The notes below the pieces were generated by a model. The model did no database searches. It saw only the letters and a list, made by a program, of their open reading frames with translations, and was not told the origin of the DNA. Below, one piece after another: positions 55,192-64,000 of a DNA stretch of 64,000 nt. The stretch is from positions 1-64,000 of the forward strand of contig JAWPHD010010959.1 in the NCBI GenBank assembly GCA_037043455.1, given 5' to 3'. The first letter of the stretch is position 1. The number at the start of each line of letters is the position of its first letter. Position numbers and translations under genes: made by a program. This DNA comes from Cyrtodaria siliqua (taxonomy: Eukaryota; Mollusca; Bivalvia; Adapedonta; Hiatellidae).

Positions 55192-55556
55192 TTGTATTTA
55201 CGCGCTACGTCATCGTGTATGTGACTTGACTGATGTCCTCCAGCGAGTTTTTTCTCGTTTCGAAGTGTCAATCATAGACCAACGTCGTGTCTGGACATCA
55301 AAGACCGTGCTGGCCTCTTTATGTCGGCTGCCATATATGAAACAGTGTAATCTTCGACGCCCGGAAATGAGACTTCAGAAAATATAATATTCTTGTAGAA
55401 GTCGTCATCAGGATCTAGGATTTTTATTCATTTATTCTCTTATTTACGCGCTACGTCATCGTGTCTGTGACTTGACTGAGGTCCTCCAGCGAGTTTTTTC
55501 CGCGTTTCGAAGTGTCAATCATAGACCAACGTCGTGGTTGTCTGGACATCAAAAAC
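55192..55556 (+). repeat. Tandem duplication flanking a copied gene fragment
   Basis: 'tatttacgcgctacgtcatc' at 55196 recurs at 55442, with about 115 bp shared (gacttgactgatgtcctcc; gaagtgtcaatcatagac). Between the copies, 55313-55424 repeats sequence from 54465-54600 of the neighbouring open frame, in the same orientation and with a 28-bp deletion. Confidence 0.75.
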
Positions 55557-57337
55557 ATAGTGTGCATGGCGTGGTGAAAAGTATGGCGAACTGTTAATCA
55601 GTTATAGCTTTGCTTCGCGTCGCTTGCATTAAGTTCCATAAATTTCAAAATATAAACAGTACTGAACAAATTAACTCAGCACTTAAAATGCATGTCAATT
55701 CCACAGACGAGATACAAAGCCGTGTATGTTCGGGTTCAATGGTAAAGTGACAAAGATATGACCGATAATAATGCTACAAAGTCATTTGAAGCAAATATGT
55801 TGGTAACATACTGTTATAGGTTATCGAAAATCGTTCTTATTTCAATGAAAAGGGAGGTAATTTTAAAATTAACAAATTTGGAATGTTTTTTGTTTGAAAA
55901 TAACATTATTATTTTTTATCACGTTTTAGCGTTTTTTATACAATGACAGAATGGGCAATTCTTGTCCATGCCAGATAATACATGTGTTCAAAGCAATACG
56001 TTTCTATAAGAAATAATTTGTTTTTAATATATGGGAGATAATTCTGATACTAAGTAATAATATATAGGCCTAATTTATTTTTAACACTCAACTGCATGTC
56101 AAAATAAAGAAAGTTACTTCAATTATTTAAAGTGGCAACTGCCATTAAAAATGAGAATGACAGCTGATAAATTGGGTAGTGAACTCTTTCACTGTTATAG
56201 GTCAAGTTGGTTGCACCAATTCGTTTTCCGTTTTGACATATATTACAAAGTCTATTATAAACCCTCTATTAACTGATAAAAAAAAACGTTTAGCAATTAA
56301 ATGACATGGTTATTTCCATTGAACTGATGCTAGGCTATGTGTCGTAGCGGTCATGAACACTGTAATTAAGATAATTATCAAGTATATATTTATCAAGTAT
56401 ATATTTATCAAGTTATTTATCAAGTATATATGTATCAAGTATATATGCATCATGATATTCTTTTCAAGCGATACATCTAGCGAATGTTTTAATTGACTTG
56501 CTTTACGAAATGAGAAGTTTATTCAATGTAAGGGAGGTAATTTTGAAATTTAAAACGCTCGTTCGTTATTTCCTTATAATGACAAGGTTGTTTTTTTGCG
56601 GTTTTTAATAATATTAATAGAGACCATTTATTTAATAAAGTGGAACCATTTTCTTGATAATATTCTTATATTTGTATATGAAATACTCCAGGGCTCTGTT
56701 TTATGAAACTACTTACGATAATTTTTATCGTAATTCAAAATAAAATACCTTCCACCATTTTCTTTAAAAGCATTTAAAGCAAACAATGAAGGGTGGAAAT
56801 ATTGCATAAACAATGTATATATTAGATAGTTAAAGAAAATATCTTTATTTGGTAAATTTTGAAATATACCAATACATTTAATAAATGATTTTCTATCATA
56901 ATTGTCGTAAGATGTTTCATAAAACGGACACCCGATGTTTTTAACTAAATGGGAGATAACGCAGATACCTTTAAGTGAGAAAATGATGCTAATGTTTTCA
57001 GATATTCACATTATAAAATAGCATTAACTTTCCTGATGCTAGTTGTGCAAAATGTAATACTAAAACTAAAGTTATTGCTTTAAGTATATTTGCCGTACTA
57101 ATACTTATTTGCCTTGAGTTACGTTTAGTATAACGGCGCAACCGTTTTTCATCGTTGTATGTGTCAATGTAATTATAAAGATGGTGACAATTCATTTATG
57201 ACTGCGCGAGTAATATAGCATTAGTTAACTTCACGCTATCCTATTAACATCATAGAGCGGCGTCTATGCTCAGTGGCGATTGGCGGAGACATACTTAATG
57301 GGAACATAACAAATATTTCTCTGAAATATAGGTTACA
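55557..57337. other. AT-rich stretch with a small tandem repeat
   Basis: Five or so copies of 'atcaagtatatatttatcaa'-type units lie at 56377-56455. Otherwise no gene or repeat is recognised. Words gggaggtaatttt and gggagataa recur (near 55851, 56033, 56531 and 56952). Confidence 0.45.
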
Positions 57338-57545
57338 TCCGGTTTCGGGTCAAGTTACAAATCTCGGCTTCTATTTGTGGGATATTGACCAAATGTCATC
57401 TTTATGATGCTTTTATCGACCTGATTTAGTTGACATTTTTTGACGATCTGATCTACTTTCTTTTACACATATAGGTCACGAACAGTTTCCGGTACAACTT
57501 CTGGTTCTTAGCTTCTAATGGTGGAATATTGATCAAACTGCATCA
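57338..57545 (+). repeat. Two diverged copies of a ~150-bp unit
   Basis: Both carry a ccggt...tt start, cttctatttgtgggatattgaccaaa or cttctaatggtggaatattgatcaaa, and a following ctgcatcagtg/atgtcatcttt segment (starts near 57338 and 57490). The second copy is interrupted by the 57549 insertion. Confidence 0.55.
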
Positions 57546-57548
57546 GTG

Positions 57549-57744
57549 AGGGTCTCCCATGGGTTTTGGGGAACAAAGGAACATGGCCAATTATTTTTTG
57601 GGAACAAGGGAACATTGTCTGTTATTGGTAATATATTTGGGGAACATTGGAAAAATATTTTGGGGAACAAAGCAAAATATTTTTAGAGAACATTGGGTCA
57701 TATTTTCAGGGAATAAGGCAACATGGGCCCCCCTGGGATGGCAT
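57549..57744 (+). mobile_element. Small non-autonomous transposon with 8-bp target duplication
   Basis: The identical octamer CATCAGTG stands at 57541-57548 and 57745-57752, directly outside a 196-bp unit whose ends are weakly inverted (gggtctcccatggg; cccctgggatgg). Inside are four to five diverged 'ggggaacaaaggaacat' units. An 8-bp duplication is characteristic of hAT-type transposons. A partial relative is at 51463-51570. Confidence 0.6.
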
Positions 57745-57949
57745 CATCAGTGTCTTCCTCTAAACAAACAGGCATAGCTGGACAACATTTTACGGACCTG
57801 ACTTTTGCTTCCCTCCGAAATAGCGATATCATATATCCTTGCCTTCTCCGATTTTACGATATTAGGGGCTCGACCATCTAGTTACACTTACTAACGTAGT
57901 TACATTTAGCAACAAACATAATGTGTCTGCGTTCTTCTATGGCATATGA

Positions 57950-58260
57950 GACGCCATACGTGACTATATTTTGCAAGATAAATATATACGTTGTGTGTAA
58001 AATATGTATATTGAATACAAAAATATGTATGATACAGACAAATATATATGTTACTCCGAAAAATATATATTATGTCCCTAAATATATATATGATACAGAC
58101 AAATATATAGGTTACTCCGAAAGATATAGTGTCCTATAGAGAAATTTATATGTTATTCCGAAAAATATATTTGCTTTCTAATATATAGTCTCTCTTAATA
58201 TATATTGAAGATATGTATATATAAAGACCTAAATACTAATTATTGTCAAATATATATATA
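57950..58260 (+). repeat. AT-rich tandem repeats (~60-bp units)
   Basis: 'gatacagacaaatatat' followed by 'gttactccgaaa' occurs at about 58031 and 58092, with a diverged version near 58150. Long ta runs follow to 58260. Confidence 0.7.
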
Positions 58261-59189
58261 TATTTATATCCGGAAATTCGTCTAAAGGTCGAATCGAAGT
58301 TAAAACTGTACATATATGGATATAAAGTAGAATCAATTTTAAACTCAATTTATTCAACAACGACAGTATATTTTTTTTATAATATTTGCAAATTACAATT
58401 GAAATAAATATATGATTCGTTTTCAAAAAGATGTTTTTTAAATAGGGTGAACAACGAAAGAAATTCGACTCTATGGCTAATAAAAAATTCGACTTTAAGT
58501 TTTAGTCACATATAGTTCGACCTTACGCAATTTTAACTGTAAATCAGACTTGTAGTCCAATCAAACATATATATTGTACAAGATCTGACAATGTGACTTC
58601 ATTTACACGGAATAATAACTGTTTATTATATAAGTATTTTTTATCCGTTTGTCATAGGGTGCATTTTACTTTGTTATAAATAAAATGCTTAGTTGCTTCT
58701 GTCCTTTAGCTCATCTATCTCAAAATACAAAAGTAAGAAGCATTTGGTGGTTGTTATCCTTTACTGTGGACGTCGATATTCTGGACAAGTACAATGCTTC
58801 ATTGCACTTGTCATTTGGATATTGACGTATAATATCTATGATATGATTATTCTTGTGTTTCCAGGTTAGTAATTATGTATATGTACTTCTCACTTCATAG
58901 CAATTGTGATTCAGGATAAGGTTCATTATTTGTCAGTTTGTATTAATGAACTAGCAACTTAGAACATTATTTTATATGAATACTGTATATTGTAATCATT
59001 GTTATATTCGCTATATTCATGGCACTTGACAATTGGATATTGATGACACGTCTCGAATAAATATAATATCTATCATATGATTATTCTTGTGTTTCCAGCT
59101 CACTGTTGAGTTCACCATTCTCCAAAACAAAAAATCCACTCATGAATGCGTGTATACTGGGTTACACAATACGCATATGGAAACCCAAC
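58261..59189. other. AT-rich stretch with a duplicated segment
   Basis: 'atgattattcttgtgtttcc' ending in CAG occurs at 58843-58863 and again at about 59077-59098, each preceded by 'ttggatattgatg/acgt' and 'taatatctat'. The shared end looks like a splice acceptor, but no exon follows the first copy. Confidence 0.5.
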
Positions 59190-59825
59190 ACGTTGTCATT
59201 TACATATATCTAATGCCAAATTACCTTATACTGATTTCAAAAGTTGTATTATGTTATATTCATAACTCTTGGCAAGACACTTGGGATTTGTTAGTTAACA
59301 ATAAACTCAATTCAATTAAACCGTTACTCGGAGAATGGCGTTCTTCTAGTAGATCCATTCGTCGAGAAGAAGTTGTCCTAGCCCGGTGCAGAATAGGGCA
59401 TACACGTTATACTCATTCATATTTATTACAAGGTGAGCAATTACCAGAATGTATACCCTGCTTTGCACCGTTAACGGTCAAACACATCTTGTTGGAATAT
59501 GTAGACTTTGATCCTATGCGTCAAAGGTACTACAATGTTAATACTATGACAGAGTTATTTGATACTGTAGATTTTAGTCTTGTTTTAGATTTCCTGAAGG
59601 AAATCAGGCTATATAAATCATTATAATATGTTCATATATATATTTACTTATTTATATACCCGTTTTCGGGCATTTGTTGATTTACATATATAGTTTATAT
59701 TACTACCATATCATCCCTTATTTGTAAATAGTTTTATCTTTATATATTTACATTAATTTTTAATTACTACTTCATTTCAGTTTTTATGTGTAGACTTGCC
59801 GTAAAACACCATTCATTCATTCATT
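59190..59825 (+). pseudogene. 5'-truncated I/Nimb-like LINE: C-terminal end and complete 3' tail
   Basis: The plus strand reads LPYTDFKSC and then, after a frame shift near 59250, SWQDTWDLLVNNKLNSIKPL, SIRREEVVLARCRIGHTRYT, HSYLLQGEQLPECIPCF, PLTVKHILLEYVDFDPMRQR and the stop at 59626. This is the segment after the RNase H domain in I-clade (Nimb-like) LINEs, including the C-x2-C and H of a zinc-finger-like motif (the usual final Cys is Tyr here). The 200-bp 3' UTR ends in gccgtaaaacaccattcattcattcatt at 59798-59825, a tetranucleotide tail typical of reverse-transcription initiation. Only the 3' part of the element is present. Confidence 0.8.
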
Positions 59826-59890
59826 GCAACAACAACAACTACTACTACTACTACTGCTACTGTTACTGCTACTAGCAGTAGTAGTAGTAA
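59826..59890. repeat. (CAA)n, (CTA)n and (TAG)n simple repeat
   Basis: Follows the LINE tail. ACTGCTA-c-TAGCAGT at its centre makes the ctactact and tagtagtag parts self-complementary. Confidence 0.85.
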
Positions 59891-61573
59891 ACAACATTAT
59901 AATAATCTTAGAAAATTGAATTAATGACGTTCCCATTAATAATGATTTCAGGAACCCCAAACGTTCAGTAAGTTGCAATCTCATTAAAATAATTTCATAA
60001 ATATGGAATAATTAATAAGTCTGAGTATTTTGAGGTTTGATGTTTGTTTGCAGTCTTGTCTTTTCGTGCCCTCAATGGTTTATTCTCTCTATTTGCTCTG
60101 GCTTTTGCCGTCACTGAGTACCTTCTTCTTATTGTTTTTTTTTTGTATTTATATATACACGAGCACCTTTGTGTTTTATTTATATTGCCTATTAATGCTG
60201 CCTTGTTGGTTAGAGAATAGTTCATGGCGGGGATTTCTTTATTTACACTGTCCCGTTTTACTCGGTTGACAGTAGGGTAAATGTGAGGATTGGTGCGCCC
60301 TAGAACCTGGTTTAAACCCCCAGCGACCTTTTTTTACACCACTGAACGTTCCAAGGCGGTAGCCCTATTGTCAACCCTTATTGTGTTTGTGATGTCTTAT
60401 TTGGCTTTTTATTCGTCTTTAATTTTGTTCTTTGTTACTGTGTGTGTTTGTGGTGTACTGTCGTCCTTGAATGCTGCTTTTCTTGTTCGATTTTTATATC
60501 TATATTGTAATACGCAAAGTCATATGACTTATTATATTGCGATACATCGAGGGTTCAACGCAACACCGCTGTAACTACATATAAATAATGAAGAAGGTAC
60601 TGTAGTGTTGCGGTAAACCTCGATATAACATTTAAATAATTCATTATTTCGATTGCTTACGCATTATTTTATTCCGGCTGAATGTGATTTAAAATGAGCT
60701 TAACCCGTTCACTGCCACCGTCGAAGATATTGCTTTTTAGGACCAGTGTAAATCCAGATCAAGCTGTACGAGTCCACTCAGCCTGTGAACACACATCAAA
60801 CTAATTGCAACAGAAATAATTTTCTGATTTTCTGATAGATACATATATTGCAAAAAATCACAAAAAAATCTAGAAAAATCTAGATAGGGGAAATAAGTTT
60901 TTTTATGGCTCAAAAATGTGCGTTTGTCATAAAATCACTGCAGGTTTATGTATATGTATATCTGCAACACTTTGTTACGAATAATACATTTCAATGAGGT
61001 ATTACAATATAAAAATATAGCTAAATAATAAAAATGAACTATGCATATAAATGCCTATTTTAGCACTGTTTCTTAAAATTCGCATATTTAATTACCCCAC
61101 CCACTGAATTACAATGGATCTGCATTTCAATGTAAATCTGTGTTATAGGCAGTTTCATAGAACATTTTTATGTAAACATTCATAAGATCGACGAGTAAGC
61201 ACTGGGGGTGAAACATTGACTAATGTATGATCGTCGGCATTGTCGGCAACTATAAATACCCAAGTCTTCGGCATTAACATGTTATTTCTTTACGTATTTG
61301 CAACAGAAACACTTTATCTGCACAGAAACTATTATTGTGAAAAGCATTAGGTAGTCGCAGTATGACTGACGAACCTTTAAAAACACAAATATGTATATCT
61401 GTACATATCTGACTGTGCTTGATAAAAAAACAATACCTTGATTAAGGATCCTTCTTATTACTTGACTTACATAAACTTTATGCATTCTTTGTTAGCAAAA
61501 CATGACCTCTGTGATCCAAGCTTCTCTGATAATAACTTTGGAGAGAGATAAGGAAAGTATAAAGAGTTTTATA
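59891..61573. other. Unassigned stretch with a single copy of the 38.5-kb repeat
   Basis: 60326-60395 carries 'cagcgacctttttttacacc', 'gttccaaggcggtagcccta', ttgtcaaccc and gtttgtgatgtc, matching the tail of the 29-bp minisatellite region at 38544-38612. Other open frames here are T-rich or Leu/Phe-rich and unrecognised. Confidence 0.5.
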
Positions 61574-61700
61574 ACCATGAGTTTTTCAATACCGAATGAT
61601 GATACTCATGACAATACGTCCAAATAAACAAATTCATTCTAGCGCACTCGTTTGTTTGAGCGAACTCTCTGGAGAAATCCCGTATTGAAAAACTCATGGT
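61574..61700. mobile_element. MITE-like element with perfect 19-bp terminal inverted repeats
   Basis: 'accatgagtttttcaatac' at 61574-61592 is exactly inverted at 61682-61700, giving a 127-bp unit with no coding content. No clear target duplication is seen. Confidence 0.65.
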
Positions 61701-63109
61701 AATTAAGTTATATAATACATTTTTCTAAACTGTTAGTGTTTTTATTTTATTTACAGTATGTTTGCTCCCAAACTATTGTCAGTACAAAATTATAGTCATA
61801 ATACGACATATTTTAGATTATAACTGTGATCATTTACAGGTATACTGTCCTTTAAATGTAACAAACTTGACTTGTACATACGTTTGGCAATTCGTTGCTA
61901 GAAAAATATAACCAATATGACCCCTGCTCCTTGAAATATACTTTTGGGTTAGATTATGGCATGTTAAAGTCCCTTCAAGTGGCAAATTTTACAACATACA
62001 CCGTTTCTAAACCTGTATATAACTAAAACATTTTGAGAATCCTAACTTACACATTTTGAGAATCCTAACTTACACATTTTGAAAATCCAAACTCTATAGA
62101 CACAATATAAACGGCTTTAAGCAGCCAGGACAAACTCCAAAACTGCAGCATCAAGTTAAGAGTTATCAACTCATAATTTTTTTACGCATATTCAATCACG
62201 AGCATTTTAGGAACCCGCGAATACGTTTAATTCGGTACATATACATAAGTATATGACCTGAACACGTGGATAGTTTCAATAAACGGTTTTGTAATGTAAT
62301 TTTGCCATTAATTGGCGGGGTACTTCTTTAACATTTTAATTGTATGTTGTTAATGCTGTGACTACTCTGTTTATATACATAGGGCCTTACAGTAACTTAC
62401 AGTCAGACTATGCTAATACAAACGCAAAATCAAATAGTTAACATAGTTTGTGGAAGACTTATAACTAAGGAGCCTACGCAATCAACTCTATAGAATATAA
62501 TAATACTTTGAAACATATGCCAAATACTTTGAAACATATGCCAAATGTATCATTTCAATTTCATATCGCGAACACATTTAAGAACTAGTGCACTTTTGCA
62601 TTGTGCCCTATGAATGACCTTGCTTACTATGAAGCAGGGCCAACGGGTCATTTTGCAGTATAGGTAGTGCATACATGACAAACATGTATCAACACACATT
62701 AAAAAGTTAGCATACCAAAAAAAGTAAAATTATTTCAAAATCAGAAAGGAAATCAGATAAACACGAAATTTGGCGGTAATATTTTCTGCTTAAATATGTT
62801 TTCTACTCAAAATTATGGACTAAATTAATACTAGTTTACTATGAGAACATAAGTGAAGAGGTTTCAAATGTCAACATTCTCTTCTAGTGATTTGTAACAC
62901 GACTCATTCTTGAAAATATCACTTTTAATAATAAGTGTTAACCAGGATAAGTTGTGGAAGTGTCTTGCTAGATCTCTTGCATCGATTAGAATGGTAAATT
63001 GTGTATATCTATGCCTATAACATTAATACAAACTACTTGTAATTAGGCAATATTAGTACTTCACCTCACCTTGCAGTTTGGCATGACACAATTATAAATG
63101 CTAAGAACC
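61701..63109. other. AT-rich stretch with two short tandem repeats
   Basis: A 23-bp unit 'acattttgagaatcctaac' is repeated 2.8 times at 62028-62092, and a 21-bp unit 'aatactttgaaacatatgcc' occurs twice at 62502-62543. No gene is supported. Confidence 0.6.
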
Positions 63110-63270
63110 ACAGTGGTGGCGTAATGGTAGATCATCCGCCTCGCATGCGGGATGTCGTGGGTTCAATAACCGGCCGGGTCATACCAATGAAAAAATGATA
63201 CTAGTAGCTCCATTGCTTGACGCTCAGCATATCAGCGTATAAAGGGTTGCAAATAATATATAAATCGGAA
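63110..63270 (+). mobile_element. SINE family C, tRNA-derived
   Basis: An A-box-like TGGCGTAATGGTAG is at 63117-63130 and a degenerate B box (gggttcaataac) at 63159-63170. Between them ccgc-ctcgcat-gcgg forms an anticodon-arm-like hairpin. The body continues with 'gatactagtagctccattgc' and gacgctcagca. The damaged B box and lack of acceptor pairing argue against a working tRNA. Confidence 0.75.
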
Positions 63271-63589
63271 AGGGGTATTCAAGCTTTTTGTGATGTTGTA
63301 CTAGATTTGGCATTAACATTCAATAGTGAAAGCTATGCTAGTAATTAACATTGCTAATTATGGCATAGAAGTAGTATAACTTACAGGTATGCTGCAACAT
63401 CAATTACTATAGTATAAATGCTAAACTATATAAGGATATTTACCCATGGTGTTATGATAGTTTTGTGTAGGAACAGTTATATATATATTTAAAGAATTAT
63501 CTAAAAACCTTTGAGCTCTATTATGACTATTATTATGGTATTTTTAATAATTGTGCGCAGTTACAGCATAAGTTGGTATGACCATTACG

Positions 63590-63880
63590 AATGAGGTTAA
63601 CAATAACGCTAACAATGGATTAATAAATCATTGCCGACAGCTACAATATAGTGGTCAATATATTATCCGCCCTCCACTCATACACCCTACCCCCACCCCA
63701 ACACCCGGCGCTTCACCATAAATCTTAAGTATTTACTTTTCACTCTTCCAAAAATAATTATCAAGGAATGATGCTAGCAATGAGCTATTAATAGCTGCCG
63801 ACAATGCCGACGGCTACCATATAGAGGCCAATATATTAACCTAACACTTCATCATCAATCTTAATTTGAGTATTTGTCTT
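63590..63880 (+). repeat. Two diverged copies of a ~180-bp segment
   Basis: 'ttgccgacagctacaatata' near 63631 recurs as 'atgccgacggctaccatata' near 63805, each followed by g.ggtcaatatatta/ggccaatatatta and a ctccactcat/cacttcatc segment, then 'aatcttaa'. Confidence 0.6.
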
Positions 63881-64000
63881 AAACTGTAACAAGAAATGCA
63901 TATAACATAGCATTACCTTTGATATGCAATTTCTCTATTGTGATTTCAGTGGGTGGGGTAATTCAATATGCACTTTTCAACAAACAGCGTTAAAATATAC

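Noticed and set aside
63110..63182. Functional tRNA gene
   Set aside because: A box and an anticodon-like arm are present, but the B box is damaged, acceptor stems do not pair and a SINE body follows.

Overview
This is eukaryotic, AT-rich, very repeat-dense DNA. The repeat families point to a mollusc, most likely a bivalve: LINE fragments, tRNA-headed SINEs with (ATTC)n/(AACC)n-type tails, roughly 150-bp degenerate tandem blocks carrying 'ggccataactc' or AGGTCA motifs, and scattered gggagataat words. The species cannot be read from the window. There is no bacterial-style gene organisation, no rRNA, no convincing functional tRNA and no CRISPR array. Only one open reading frame looks like an ordinary host gene. 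Layout: 1-9.1 kb holds tandem duplications, one LINE 3' end and unassigned AT-rich DNA. 9.1-13.65 kb is a long, frameshifted CR1-like LINE on the minus strand, with an ORF1 (GDSL-type esterase plus two zinc knuckles) and an ORF2 (endonuclease plus reverse transcriptase). 14.1-15.6 kb holds two families of ~155-bp degenerate repeats. 15.65-28.1 kb is one huge satellite array with a 60-bp monomer (about 200 copies), two palindromes per monomer, and duplicated multi-monomer blocks; a 375-bp element bounded by 95-bp direct repeats sits near its left edge. 29.3-34.2 kb is dense in inverted repeats: a MITE, a 1.8-kb long inverted repeat, a 360-bp palindrome, a LINE fragment and a SINE. 34.93-36.02 kb carries an intronless open frame of 363 codons, an unrecognised basic, probably disordered protein. 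37-43 kb is simple repeats, a 27-bp minisatellite and SINEs. 43.8-46.7 kb is a composite unit: two ~150-bp direct repeats enclose a zinc-knuckle gag-like remnant and about 17 copies of a 91-bp repeat built from two related half-units. 47-53 kb is SINEs and degenerate tandem repeats, including a cluster of nuclear-receptor-like AGGTCA sites. 53.9-55.6 kb has a broken exon resembling the Crypton-derived domain of ZMYM/QRICH1-type proteins, next to a 500-bp palindrome and duplicated flanks. 57.5-59.8 kb has a small transposon with an 8-bp target duplication and the 3' end of an I/Nimb-like LINE. The rest is AT-rich DNA with small MITE-like and SINE copies. How the pieces relate: the window is a mobile-element and satellite landscape. 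The clearest functional link visible is that the SINE families at 33.7, 37.0, 42.5, 47.1 and 51.6 kb end in nearly the same 3' motif as the LINE ending at 59.8 kb, which suggests that this LINE type supplies their reverse transcriptase. The most unusual structures are the dual-palindrome 60-bp satellite and the 91-bp array, whose two half-units show a compensatory base-pair change in a small hairpin.
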